A stretch of DNA of 64,000 nt from JANWHQ01 sp963775275 (GCA_963775275.1 CAVZII010000004.1:1-64000), one strand, 5' to 3'. Shown: positions 1 through 8,844, numbered from the stretch's first letter. The notes: generated from the sequence alone by a model not told the origin. Translations and numbers: made by a program.

Positions 1-165
1 TGGGGAGGGTTTTAGCGTGGGAAGAGACGTCTGAGGAGACTTAGAACCCACTCCCCCAACTGTCTGGTCATGCCCCCCAATGCCCATCACCAGGACCCGT
101 AACGCCAAAAGAGAGGAATGGCACGGACCAAGAGAGCGGAACTCCCCGTCAAACAAGCTCCATCC

Positions 166-531
166 TCACATCGGCTCGACATTTATGGCAACCGGACCCC
201 GCGTATTGAAGCCAAGATGGTATTTGACACGCACTCCAACTGCAAACTGACTCCGATCAAACAAATCACCCGCCCGCCGGAAATACACCTTCATCGGGGG
301 AGCGCCCTGGCTAATAATTCCATGAAGCGGCTCCAAAAACGCTATTTCCCCGTAGTAGGGCCTCCGCTCACCATCTGGCTGCAAGACTACGCCGCGCTCT
401 CCGTCTCTGATATCACTCCGCATCCTCTGCCTAGCGCTGTTAGCAAGAACACGTCGCGCCTCCGCTTCCTGCCCCGCCAAGAAGAGCTGCCTCGCATACC
501 AATACTGAGAACTCAGAATTCTCTGCCCCAC
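166..531 (-). CDS. C-terminal piece of a frameshifted SIR2-STAND-TPR protein
   Basis: This frame carries the end of the large defence-type protein encoded upstream on the same strand. The upstream frame reads HYFKRGYRGGAENSE and then turns to low-quality sequence. Removing one T near position 510 joins it to SQYWYARQLFLAGQEAEARR, which continues a TPR-like helix. Residues about 65-120 then read as beta strands: GEIAFL, HGII, MKVYFRRAG, VGVRVKYHL and GPVAINV. That pattern resembles a cold-shock/OB fold, but this is inference from pattern only. The frame stops at 166. It has no ribosome site of its own, so it is probably not translated separately. Confidence 0.55.
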   Translation of the reverse strand: MGQRILSSQYWYARQLFLAGQEAEARRVLANSARQRMRSDIRDGERGVVLQPDGERRPYYGEIAFLEPLHGIISQGAPPMKVYFRRAGDLFDRSQFAVGVRVKYHLGFNTRGPVAINVEPM

Positions 532-2494
532 CTCTATAACCTCTTTTGAAATAATGCAGAAGTATCTCTGGACTATCTGCGTCCAGCCCCGGCTCCGCCA
601 ACATTCTTATGAGCGCATAGCGAAGGTTCAACAACGCACTTCCGGGCGTTTGGCCCAACGCTTTCTTGATCACTTCCAACGCCCTTCCGAAATCACCATT
701 AGACTGATGCATGATGGCAAGCCTGTTCGCGATCAACTCGCTTCCCGTGCTGTTAGCGAACGCGCGCTCAAGTGCCGACAGCGCCCTCTTCGCATTCTTT
801 AGCCGCTCCGCAAGTTGCGCTTCCGCAGAAAGTAAAAATATATCGTTCGGAAACCGACTAAGTCCTGCGCGAATGACCAACTCCGCTTCCTGAATGGCCT
901 GATTTACCGCTTGCGTTGTCAACTCCGACGGCCGCTGGGCCTCCTCCTTCTGCGACTGGCTCAAATTGGCAAGCGCCACCTTAGCGAGGGTGTGGTGAGC
1001 GTGAGAGCTCGTACCGCTCCCCGCAAGCCTCTTAGCAATCGAGGCTGCCTCCTGACGGAAAGCCGCGGCCTCGAGATCCGTCTTCGCGACTTCGGATCTC
1101 CGAAACGCGAGTTCAGCCAAAGAGTGGCGTATCGTGGACAAGTCACTCTCCAACGACAAAGCTTCCCGTACGAGCGACTCGGCCCGATCAAGGCCCGTCC
1201 GGTCACGCGCTAACCGCATTTCATAGAGGCCCCACTGATGAAGGAGCCGAGCCGTACGGCCTGCGGCCATAACCGCAGCCTCGTAAATCGACACCCCAAA
1301 TAATCTTGTGGGAAACAGCTCCGCTAAGCCCCGGGCTCGAATAAGCTCGTAAAGTACTACTTCATCGTAACTGTAGTCCAGATTGATCTTGTCCAAAATA
1401 CGCAATACAATTTCCTGTCTTAGCGGCTCTGAGTTCGCTACACGGTGAAATACCGTCTCCGCTATATAGTTATGTCGCGCCTGATATAGGTAATCGCCCG
1501 TATACTTCTCTCTAGTCACAAGCACCACGCTCTCGAGGGGCAGGAAAAACCTGTGCTGGAACTCCTCGAAGCCAATTCCATGGACGCGCGAAATTAGTCC
1601 AGCACGAACCGGCGGGCCGAAGCGGTGCAACGCACAAATGTCGAGATAGAGAGCACGGGCTGCTAACGGGCTAATGCCTCGGAACTCATTTTCGAGAATG
1701 TCGTCGAACGACTCCCCCTTAGTGGCTTCCTGTAGCGCCACAAGGAGTTGCCGACCCGCGCGCTCCGCGAACGCCTCGATTCGCTCCTCTAGCTGCAGGC
1801 CTTCTAACTCTCCGAGGGACCCATGTTGCTCCAACAATAGAACCAAGTCTTCGATTTCCGGTTGGCTCAAATATTCAAGTGCAAATTCTCCGTCAGGCTC
1901 GATGCCTGCGTCGTCCTGCAACATATTCCATTCGTTGACACGCTCAGCACCGATAATGACCAACTTCCACTCGCGCACGGCGGCTCTCTCAAGAAGGTGT
2001 CGGATTTCGTCGACGTGCTCGCCAGCGTCGTCAATAAATAGATATACTGTCAGGTTCGTAAGTGCTTCTATTTCCTCCAGGGCCTTAACATCTATTCTTT
2101 GTCCCGCACGAAGAAATAGTACTAGACGGCCGTAATCCTTCGCAGCGTCCCAGGCAATACGGCGAAGCACCACGGATTTCCCGGACCCAGCATGACCCTT
2201 TATGAGATAAAACTTTGGAACCGGATCGGCTGGTCGAATGATGCACCGTTTAGTTACTCTATCAGCTATCGGCCGCCTCACGTCTAGGTTGTTCTCGATA
2301 GGAAACCATTCCTGATTTACGCCTGAATAGAATTCTTGCGCAGAGCCGCTGGAATTTTGGGACGCATCGACATGTTCAAATATGGTTCCGAGTACGTCAA
2401 CTAAGTGCTCACTTTCCGCGACGCCCGCCTGCGATATGAATTGCGTAATCGACGTCAATCGTTGGGCTTTGGCTAAGCGTCCGAGATCGGCCAT
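440..2494 (-). CDS. STAND-type P-loop NTPase with TPR repeats (middle of a frameshifted SIR2-STAND gene)
   Basis: This 684-aa frame has a Walker A motif GHAGSGKS near residue 97 and a Walker B-like YLFIDDAGEH near residue 150. A following IIGAERVNEW segment fits sensor 1. A winged-helix-like region follows (about 270-350), then TPR-like helical repeats (about 410-640). The last residues, after the frame break near 510, are not genuine. The same frame is open upstream of the annotated ATG: it encodes NLRSLFYQLVNEQDRRPRHY and more, which completes the SIR2 domain of the next frame. STAND NTPases with an N-terminal SIR2 domain are anti-phage proteins (Avs type). The TPR part would be the sensor. 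DNA here is AT-richer than in the rest of the window, consistent with transfer. Confidence 0.7.
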   Translation of the reverse strand: MADLGRLAKAQRLTSITQFISQAGVAESEHLVDVLGTIFEHVDASQNSSGSAQEFYSGVNQEWFPIENNLDVRRPIADRVTKRCIIRPADPVPKFYLIKGHAGSGKSVVLRRIAWDAAKDYGRLVLFLRAGQRIDVKALEEIEALTNLTVYLFIDDAGEHVDEIRHLLERAAVREWKLVIIGAERVNEWNMLQDDAGIEPDGEFALEYLSQPEIEDLVLLLEQHGSLGELEGLQLEERIEAFAERAGRQLLVALQEATKGESFDDILENEFRGISPLAARALYLDICALHRFGPPVRAGLISRVHGIGFEEFQHRFFLPLESVVLVTREKYTGDYLYQARHNYIAETVFHRVANSEPLRQEIVLRILDKINLDYSYDEVVLYELIRARGLAELFPTRLFGVSIYEAAVMAAGRTARLLHQWGLYEMRLARDRTGLDRAESLVREALSLESDLSTIRHSLAELAFRRSEVAKTDLEAAAFRQEAASIAKRLAGSGTSSHAHHTLAKVALANLSQSQKEEAQRPSELTTQAVNQAIQEAELVIRAGLSRFPNDIFLLSAEAQLAERLKNAKRALSALERAFANSTGSELIANRLAIMHQSNGDFGRALEVIKKALGQTPGSALLNLRYALIRMLAEPGLDADSPEILLHYFKRGYRGGAENSEFSVLVCEAALLGGAGSGGATCSC

Positions 2495-2666
2495 CCCCTT
2501 CGGTATGTTGCTTTGGAGCTCACCTAGTAGTGCATCTATGCTAAAGGATAGCGTTTCGAACCGTCGGTCGCGCCAGTAGGCGGACCATATCTCGTCCCAC
2601 TTCGGACGGACGATGTAATGTCTAGGCCTTCTGTCCTGTTCATTGACGAGCTGGTAGAACAGTGAC

Positions 2667-3296
2667 CTAAGATTTCTCGTCGTTCATTCCGTAGCCAACA
2701 ATGGCCATGGGATGATTCTGGCCCCATTCTAAGAACGTTTTGAATAGATTAGAGCGACCGTTCTTGTGATCAATAATTTGTTCGGTGCTTGTTATAAGTG
2801 GTGTGTCAACGTTTTCGTACTCGGTAACGCACCCGTGAAGTTTGAGGTAAATAGTCTTCTCGCGGGGCACGGCATCGAGCGGCCTAGCCCCGTCTCTGGC
2901 CGAGACGACGAGATCGGGACCTCGCCCTGCCGCATCGTAGGCGCGCTCAACAATTAGGTCATAGTTCGTCGTAGCTATGCCGGCCCATGGAATGTGGGGA
3001 ATGAGGAGATGTGCAGCTGTCGGCTGATAGTCTATGAGCGTGTCATGAAGGAATCTCTGCAATTCACGCACGCTTCGTCGGGAGCAAGCTAGGTCGTAAG
3101 CCTCCTTTAGATTGAGGCCTTCGTGGCTTGGCAGGAGAAATCGGTTGACTATCAGCTGCGCCAACTCGGTGCCATCGGGAATTTCTCGCAGTCCGTTGGT
3201 GGCACCTTGCGAAGCACCGGCTCCGAGGAACAGCACGAGCCTGCCTTCACGTGCGGCAGATACGAACTCACTCGGCAACGTTGGGCCACTGGGCAT
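2667..3296 (-). CDS. SIR2-like NADase domain, N-terminal piece of a frameshifted defence gene
   Basis: From the ATG at 3296 this frame encodes a SIR2-type NAD-binding domain. Visible motifs are VLFLGAGAS (nucleotide-binding loop), IATTNYDLIVERAYD, and YLKLHGCV with the conserved His. The catalytic motifs are therefore intact. The frame ends in VGYGMNDEKS and a stop. Related proteins continue VGYGxNDENLR, and exactly that continuation (NLRSLF) is present one base out of frame. One extra A in GAGAAATCTT explains the break. SIR2 domains in STAND proteins deplete NAD when a phage is sensed; this role is inferred from the family. The frame is open further upstream to 3461, but that part has no family features and the ATG at 3296 fits the domain start. 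Confidence 0.72.
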   Translation of the reverse strand: MPSGPTLPSEFVSAAREGRLVLFLGAGASQGATNGLREIPDGTELAQLIVNRFLLPSHEGLNLKEAYDLACSRRSVRELQRFLHDTLIDYQPTAAHLLIPHIPWAGIATTNYDLIVERAYDAAGRGPDLVVSARDGARPLDAVPREKTIYLKLHGCVTEYENVDTPLITSTEQIIDHKNGRSNLFKTFLEWGQNHPMAIVGYGMNDEKS

Positions 3297-3457
3297 CTGG
3301 ATAGTCTCTTGCGAATTGAATGTTAGCTCAAGGCAGCGGGAACGGGCGCCGCCTTTGTCAAGCGTGGTTGCTAACGGGCGCATCTGCGAAGCTGCTCTTG
3401 GTCGACTCCCCAACCCTCCAAAGATCTGTCGGGTGGGCCGTTTGTTCCCGACCCCCC

Positions 3458-3697
3458 TCACTCCCCCTTTCGCGCAGGCGCCACCACAAACGTTCCCGCC
3501 GGTGGCGGGGTCATGAAGTCGTCCACGCGGCTTGCGGGATCGAGCCAGTCGGCCATGGCGCTGGGAGCAAGGAAGATCGGCGAGCGGGGGTGGCCAATGG
3601 AGAGGGCGTCCGGGCCGGCCCCGGTCATCACCATGGCGTAGGTCAGCATGGGGCCGTCCAAGGGGGTCGAGCGCTCGAATATGCCGGTTCGGCCGGG
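3458..3697 (-). pseudogene. C-terminal remnant of a SRAP-family (YedK/HMCES) gene
   Basis: About 75 codons remain open, down to the stop at 3458. They read GIFERSTPLDGPMLTYAMVM, then IGHPRSPIFLAPSAMADWLD. This matches the end of SOS-response-associated peptidases, which shield abasic sites in single-stranded DNA by a covalent link. Family proteins are about 200-240 aa and start with an essential Cys2. Here that catalytic N-terminus is absent, and an in-frame stop lies at 3698-3700. The stub ends 162 bp upstream of the defence gene start, on the same strand. It is most simply read as a gene cut at the edge of an inserted segment. Confidence 0.55.
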
Positions 3698-3990
3698 TTA
3701 CGGTGACACTGTCTGAAATGCCGACTAGCGTAGCGCGGCCTAGCGAGCCAGGTGCAACGCGCGCATTTCATACGGTGTCGCCCTAGTCCGCAGGACTCGC
3801 CCCTTCACGTCATCATCCTCACATGCTCGTGTTGATCCGTTGGTCTGGCGCACGGCATGAAACCTGGGCTAGAAAATCATGGGGAGAGACGCCTGGGATG
3901 CGCGGGTCGTCGCGGCCCTGGCATGGGCGTCCCGGCGCCGGCCAGGTCGCCGCCTGACCTGCGCCATCACGGCCGCGGGGCGGGGACGAC

Positions 3991-4740
3991 ATGGACATTC
4001 TTTGGCGCTACCTGGCCGGGCATCCGTGGCTCTGGCTCTTCTTCGCGGCCGCCGTGGCTGTCTGGATCGCGGCCGTCTGGACGATCTTCAGATCACCCAA
4101 GTTCTTGCGCAAGGGACTCTGGTTCCTGCTCACGCTCGTGAGCTTCACGTTCAATTGGGAGATCGCCCCGGGCGCCACGTTCGGGATCGGCATTCCGTTG
4201 GGCGCCCTCTACGTGCTCTGGTTCTGGCGCTTCGGCCGCCCCCCGACGGCCGAGCAGCTGGCCCGCAACGCCAAGCGCCAAGCGCCGATTGTGGCCCCGA
4301 CGAAGGTCCTAGTCCTGAGGGGGGCCTACTGGGCCGCGGCGGCCGCCGCGCTCGCGATGATCGGGCTGATCCTCTTTGGCGGGTTCGAGCACATCCTGTT
4401 CAAAGACCTAGGCGTGCCGGCGTCCTTCGTCGATCCCGGGTTCATCGCGATGATCCGATACGTCGATCCATTGTTCCTCGCCGCGCTCGGAGGAGCGTTC
4501 CTGTTCCTCTCGTTCCGACCCTATTGGTGGGGAAAGCTGCTGCTGGTCTGGGCGGGGTTGGCCTGGGCCGGCTTCGGCGCGGGGCTCAGCATTTGGAAGG
4601 GCCTCGACGGGCCTCTGGCGCTCGTGCTCGTCGCGGGACTGACGCTGCTCGCGGCAGCGACGGCGCACCAGGTCGCGGACCCGCGCTTCTCGGGCCCCTA
4701 CCTGCGACGCGAGCGGCCTAGGCATTTGGGCGGGAATTGA
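3991..4740 (+). CDS. Hypothetical multi-pass membrane protein
   Basis: The 249-aa protein has about six hydrophobic segments, for example WLWLFFAAAVAVWIAAVW near residues 13-30 and LLLVWAGLAWAGFGAGLSIW near 190. A charged cytoplasmic loop (PPTAEQLARNAKRQ) lies between the third and fourth. It ends in a basic tail (YLRRERPRHLGGN). I do not recognise the family. It lies 39 bp upstream of a TonB-C protein on the same strand, so the two may be co-transcribed. The 300 bp upstream, back to the SRAP remnant, hold no gene I can support. Confidence 0.65.
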   Translation: MDILWRYLAGHPWLWLFFAAAVAVWIAAVWTIFRSPKFLRKGLWFLLTLVSFTFNWEIAPGATFGIGIPLGALYVLWFWRFGRPPTAEQLARNAKRQAPIVAPTKVLVLRGAYWAAAAAALAMIGLILFGGFEHILFKDLGVPASFVDPGFIAMIRYVDPLFLAALGGAFLFLSFRPYWWGKLLLVWAGLAWAGFGAGLSIWKGLDGPLALVLVAGLTLLAAATAHQVADPRFSGPYLRRERPRHLGGN

Positions 4741-4779
4741 GGGGTCGGCGGGTCGCCCGGGTCCGGAAGGGGGAAGCGC

Positions 4780-5742
4780 ATGGCCACAGCCGGGCTTCGG
4801 AATCGAGGACTGCGCGCCGTCCTCTGCGGCGCGGCCCTGGCCGCATCGGGTCCGATCTCCGGATGGGCCGCGACGCTGCAGGAGACCGACGCCGCGCCGC
4901 TCAAGGCGGTCGACGACCGGGCGGTCGTGCTGGGCGCAGCCATGCAGAAGGCCGAGCGGACCGCCTTCAACGCCCAGCACCACGAAGAGGCCGGATGCCT
5001 CAGCAGTCTGCAGGCCGTGAACACCAGCGTCGGCTCGGTGGTGGATCAGCTCTACGGCCTCGCCCTCCTCGACTCCCAGATGCGGGACAGCAACGACGAC
5101 CGCGTCGTCATCGTCTTCATGGACGTGGTCGCCGCCACGGCGCAGGCCAGGGTCTCGACCTTCGAGCTGAGCATCGTCAACATGGACCCAGCCTGTGCGT
5201 CCATCGGGGGGGTCGCCGCTTACGCGGGCGCCCTTCGCGAACAGCTCGACGACGCGGACGGCGCGCTGAAGTCGCTGCAGGCGAAGCTCGGCGCGAACCC
5301 GTTTCTTCCTCCGGGTCCAGGCAACCCGCCGAAGCTGCAGTCCCCGGCGCCAGCGGTCCCGCCGACGAGCCCGCCGACGAGCCCGCCGGGGCCGGCGGAG
5401 CCGCAGGCGGGATGCGATCCCTCGCTGATCCACATGTATCCTGAGAGGGCCCAGACGCTCGGACGAAGCGGCGAAGCGGTCATCCGCTGCACGATCGGCG
5501 AAGACGGCCACTATCGGGACTGCACCGTGGTTTCGCAGCAGCCGGGCGGATGGGGCTTCGGCGAGGCAGCCGTGAAGATGTCGTGCGCGCTGCCTGTGAC
5601 GGCCGGGCCCGACGGAACGCCTCCACGGCCTGGGCAGACCGTCGAAAGACGCGTCCCATTCACCGCCCCCAAGCGAACCTGCAATGAGGAAGGCCCGACC
5701 ACAGTCGTCTGCACCTACGAGGGGCGAAAGGACGACGGGTGA
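4780..5742 (+). CDS. Secreted protein with one C-terminal TonB-C-like domain
   Basis: The protein has 320 aa, with the ATG at 4780 preceded by GGAAGGGGGAAGCGC. The N-terminus looks like a signal peptide (AVLCGAALAASGPISGWAA). A helical region follows to about residue 185, then a proline-rich linker (SPPTSPPGPAEP). Residues about 208-305 form a TonB C-terminal-like domain: MYPERAQTLGRSGEAVIRC, then the hairpin CTIGEDGHYRDC, then GWGFGEAAVKM. The CX10C pair recurs in the five-repeat protein at 7192-8844, so the two are related. There is no transmembrane anchor after the signal peptide, so it is probably a periplasmic protein rather than a working TonB. Its function is unknown. Confidence 0.7.
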   Translation: MATAGLRNRGLRAVLCGAALAASGPISGWAATLQETDAAPLKAVDDRAVVLGAAMQKAERTAFNAQHHEEAGCLSSLQAVNTSVGSVVDQLYGLALLDSQMRDSNDDRVVIVFMDVVAATAQARVSTFELSIVNMDPACASIGGVAAYAGALREQLDDADGALKSLQAKLGANPFLPPGPGNPPKLQSPAPAVPPTSPPTSPPGPAEPQAGCDPSLIHMYPERAQTLGRSGEAVIRCTIGEDGHYRDCTVVSQQPGGWGFGEAAVKMSCALPVTAGPDGTPPRPGQTVERRVPFTAPKRTCNEEGPTTVVCTYEGRKDDG

Positions 5743-5928
5743 TCCTGTCGCCCCACGCACAATGCGCCTCTCCATCCTTCTGCCCCTGTAGACGAGCTTG
5801 CCCAGCCGTTTGCCCGTTGCGCCACAGCCGGGACCCAATTTGCGCCGCGCCACATTCCGACCAGGGTGGCGCGGCCTGACATCGCCCGGGACCGCCCGAA
5901 CATCGGCCCGGCGGCGCGAGGAAAAAGC

Positions 5929-5956
5929 CTGGATCCCCGCTTGCGCGGGGATGAGC
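5929..5956. repeat. Short palindromic intergenic repeat (ATCCCCGC / GCGGGGAT)
   Basis: ATCCCCGC at 5933-5940 and GCGGGGAT at 5945-5952 form a perfect 8-bp stem with a TTGC loop. Similar GGATCCCCGC...GCGGGGATGA elements are widely dispersed in proteobacterial genomes. The rest of the 5743-6078 gap shows nothing else beyond a GC-rich tail near 5985-6020. Confidence 0.6.
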
Positions 5957-6078
5957 GGAGGATTGGGGCCGGGTTCCCCGCCCTCACCCCCCCTTCCGCG
6001 CCGGGGCCGGGGTGAACGTCCCGGCCGGCCCCGGCTCGGCCGCGTATTCAGGAGCGCAGCAGATCCCGGCGAAGCGCC

Positions 6079-6264
6079 TCAGGCGGGCGAGTCGCCGCTG
6101 CCCTTGCGGCCGGCCCGATAGAGCCAGAACCCGAACGGCGTCGCAGCGCCGACCACCGCGGCCAGCAGCACGTGCTGGAAGCCCAGCGCATGGCCGACGG
6201 ACCAGCCCGCCGCGGCGCCCACAACAGTTCCGATGGCTGCTATCCAGACCCGGCCAGCTCTCAT
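6079..6264 (-). CDS. Small hypothetical membrane protein
   Basis: The 61-aa protein has two hydrophobic segments: VWIAAIGTVVGAAAGWSV near residues 6-23, and FQHVLLAAVVGAATPFGFWL near 29-48. It has a short basic C-terminal tail (YRAGRKGSGDSPA). The pattern is that of a genuine small two-pass protein rather than chance reading. No family is recognised. It is antisense to no convincing gene and diverges from the protease remnant at 6437. The ribosome site is weak. Confidence 0.5.
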   Translation of the reverse strand: MRAGRVWIAAIGTVVGAAAGWSVGHALGFQHVLLAAVVGAATPFGFWLYRAGRKGSGDSPA

Positions 6265-6436
6265 GACAGGCGCCGCTCCGATAAAGGGTGGAACAGGCTA
6301 GCACACCTGAAGCGGGCATCGAAAGCGGGCGGCGGTCGGCCCGACGCGATGTGCGAACCGTCTTGACGCCGCCGATCGGAGGCCGAGGCCGGGGAGGCTG
6401 GGAGTCCGTCGGGACGGCCGCAGAAGGAGCGCCAGA

Positions 6437-6748
6437 TTGGACCTGGACCGTCGAGCCTTCTCGGGGGCGCTGGCGGGCGCGGCCGCGGCGCCGGCCCGCG
6501 TGCGGACGCTCGCGGGCGCCAATGCGTCGCGGCTGGCCGCCCTGAAGAGCTTCGCCGAGCGCACCCATCCGGACGGCCTGCGCGCGCGGGACGATCCGGA
6601 GTGGAACCGCCGCTATGGCAGGCTGAGCGCCCGGGCCGACCGGCTGGACGATGCGCGCCTCGCCATCGGCCTGTTGCGCCTGCTCTCCTGGTTCCAGGAC
6701 GGCCACACCTCCGTCTACCTGCCGGCGGTCTCGACCGGGGTCTCCTGT
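6437..6748 (+). pseudogene. N-terminal remnant of a secreted S41-peptidase-like gene
   Basis: A good ribosome site (AAGGAG at 6424-6429) precedes a TTG start. The N-terminus has a Tat-like or Sec-like signal (DRRAFSGALAGAAAAPA). A helical region follows, ending LLRLLSWFQDGHTSVYLP. The DGHT element is typical of the N-terminal domain of S41 (C-terminal processing-like) proteases. The frame then degenerates into Arg-rich sequence, and no PDZ or catalytic domain follows. It is therefore a 5' fragment only. Assignment to S41 rests on the DGHT context and is tentative. Confidence 0.45.
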
Positions 6749-7043
6749 CCCGGCGCGGTTCGAGGACTTCATCGCCGGGCGCGACGCCGCGATGGAGGCG
6801 GCCGCCCGGCACCAGGACACGCGGGCCGACGACGAGGCGCTGCTGACCGCGCCGTGGGAGCGGCGCAGCCAGGCCGCGGTGTTCCGGCCGTTCTGGGCCT
6901 GACGGCGGGCGCCGGCCCTCGCCGCACTGCCCGCCGAGCGCGTGACGGCCGGGACCATGAGCGCGGCGAAGCTGAGATCGCTGATCGCGCCGCACGCTTC
7001 GGAGGCCCTTCGCGCCCAGCTCGCCCCGGCGCAGGCGGGCTGA
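6749..7043 (+). pseudogene. Gene fragments, including a copy of the subtilase C-terminus
   Basis: In one frame the sequence reads FEDFIAGRDAAMEAAARHQD and on to AAVFRPFWA and a TGA at 6900-6902. After that stop the same frame continues APALAALPAERVTAG and then SLIAPHASEALRAQLAP, ending with TGA at 7041-7043. This last part matches the C-terminus of the intact subtilase at 10020-11684 (PALAAG, then ALIAPHASQALGDQF). I read it as the tail of a deleted subtilase paralogue fused to other debris. The first fragment is not recognised. Confidence 0.4.
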
Positions 7044-7191
7044 GGCCGAAGACCGGAAAGCCCGCTGGCGCCCGGACCAGGGTGACCGCGCCCTCCGGAG
7101 GCGGGCGCGCCCGCTCGCCGGGCCGATTCCCGCCGTTGCACCCTGGCGCGCAACGGCTAGTTTGCCCATCGGGGATTGTGCGGGGGGAGCG

Positions 7192-8844
7192 ATGGGGTCG
7201 GCTGGGAGGATGGCCGGGCGGAGCGTCCTGGCGTGGGCCGCCGCCGCGGTCCTGGCGTGGGGCGCCCAGGGTCGGGCGGCCCAGCCTGCGCCGAAGGTGA
7301 TCGACGACCCGCAATGGGTCCAGGCCGGCGCGCCGGAGGGGCTGGGCGACCTGTTCCCGGCCAGGGCCAAGGCCGCGGGCCTGTCCACCGGGCGGGCCAG
7401 GCTGGACTGCGTCGCCGACCGCGACGGACGGATGACGGGCTGCGCGGTCCTGTCGGAAGATCCCGTCGGCATGGGGTTCGGCGAGGCGGCGCTGACGCTC
7501 GCCGCGACCATGGCGATCGCGCCCAGGACGGCGGACGGACAGTCCGTCGAGGGCGCGCACGTCCGGTTCGCCGTGCGCGTCAACAAGGCCGAGGCGCCAG
7601 CCGCGCCAGGCGCCGCCGCCTCGACGGCCCAGCGGGTCATCAGGAACCCGAGCTGGCGCCGGACGCCCAACGAAGCGGAATCGCGGGCGGCCTATCCGTC
7701 CTATGCGATCAGCCGGGGGGTCAACGGGCGCGTGCTGCTGAGATGCCTGGTCCGGGAGGATGGGCATCTGACGGATTGCGTGGTTCTGCTGGAGAACCCG
7801 CCCGGGCTCGGCTTCGCCCAGGGGGCGCTGAAACTGGCCTCCAAGTACGAGATCGGGCCGACGGCCGAGGACGGAAAGCCGACCGCCGGCGCCCTCGTCG
7901 AGCTCGAGCTGGACGCCACCGGCGCGAACCTGTCCGGCAACGGCCTGGTGATCCGGCCGATCTGGGCCGCGGCCCCGTCCAAAGAGGACGTCGAGGCCGC
8001 GCGCGCCATGGCGGGCGCGGCGGACCTGCCCGCGCGGATGGTGTTCAACTGCCTCGCCGCGGCGGACGGCGCGCTGAACCACTGCCGGTCCATTGGTCCC
8101 GGAGATCCCAAGGCCGTGCTCGGGGCCGCGTCGGGCCTGCTGGCGAAGTTCCGCCTCGAGATGTCGGGGCTGAAGGGGAGGTTCACGACGGTCGAGCTGG
8201 CGATCCAGTGGAGCGCCGCTCCCGAGCCCGCGGCCCCGATCCCGGATCCCCGGTGGGTGCAGGGGCCCGCCGCGAGCGCCCTCGGCTCGGCGTTCCCCGC
8301 CAAGGCGGTCGCCCTGGGTCTGGCCCACGGGCGGGCGGGGCTGTCCTGCCTCGCCGACCGGCTCGGCCGGATGACGCAATGCCAGGTGGTCGGCGAGGAC
8401 CCCCCGGGCGCGGGCTTCGGCGAGGCCGCCGTCATGCTTTCGAAGGACATGGCCCTCAACCTCTGGACCGAGGACGGGCGCCCGGTCGAGGGCCAGCGCG
8501 TCGGCTTCACCATCCCGTTCAACCGGGTGGGCGGCGAGGCGATCGGCAGCGACCTGGAGTTCGCGGACGTGATCTGGGCCAGGCAGCCTTCCGGCGCACG
8601 CGGCGCCTATCCCAAGACCGCCCAGAAGAAGGGCGTGACCGGCGCCGGAGCGGTCCGCTGCACCATCGGCCGGGACGGCGCCCTGACCGGCTGCAAGGTG
8701 ATCTTCGAGGACCCGCCCGGCTACGAATTCGGCGCGGCCACGATGGGCCTCGCGGGCCAGTACAAGGCTTCTCCCAAGACCCGATCGGGCGCGGCGACGG
8801 CGGGACGGACGGTCGTCGTGCGGACGAACTTCCGGCTGAACTGA
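7192..8844 (+). CDS. Secreted protein of five tandem TonB-C-like repeats
   Basis: The ATG at 7192 follows GGGGGGAG, which favours it over the upstream in-frame ATG at 7162. A signal peptide follows (AWAAAAVLAWGAQGRA). The mature part contains five repeats of about 95-105 aa. Each starts with a P-x-W-like motif and carries a Cys pair around a beta hairpin: CVADRDGRMTGC, CLVREDGHLTDC, CLAAADGALNHC, CLADRLGRMTQC and CTIGRDGALTGC. Repeats 1, 2, 4 and 5 also have GxGFGEAA-like helices; repeat 3 is degenerate. TonB normally has one such domain after a membrane anchor and a Pro-rich spacer. Here there is no anchor and no spacer, so a binding or scaffold role in the periplasm is more likely than energy transduction. 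Confidence 0.72.
   Translation: MGSAGRMAGRSVLAWAAAAVLAWGAQGRAAQPAPKVIDDPQWVQAGAPEGLGDLFPARAKAAGLSTGRARLDCVADRDGRMTGCAVLSEDPVGMGFGEAALTLAATMAIAPRTADGQSVEGAHVRFAVRVNKAEAPAAPGAAASTAQRVIRNPSWRRTPNEAESRAAYPSYAISRGVNGRVLLRCLVREDGHLTDCVVLLENPPGLGFAQGALKLASKYEIGPTAEDGKPTAGALVELELDATGANLSGNGLVIRPIWAAAPSKEDVEAARAMAGAADLPARMVFNCLAAADGALNHCRSIGPGDPKAVLGAASGLLAKFRLEMSGLKGRFTTVELAIQWSAAPEPAAPIPDPRWVQGPAASALGSAFPAKAVALGLAHGRAGLSCLADRLGRMTQCQVVGEDPPGAGFGEAAVMLSKDMALNLWTEDGRPVEGQRVGFTIPFNRVGGEAIGSDLEFADVIWARQPSGARGAYPKTAQKKGVTGAGAVRCTIGRDGALTGCKVIFEDPPGYEFGAATMGLAGQYKASPKTRSGAATAGRTVVVRTNFRLN

Noticed and set aside
118..549. Plus-strand frame of 143 aa
   Set aside because: It is antisense to the better-supported SIR2-STAND gene and has no protein family features.
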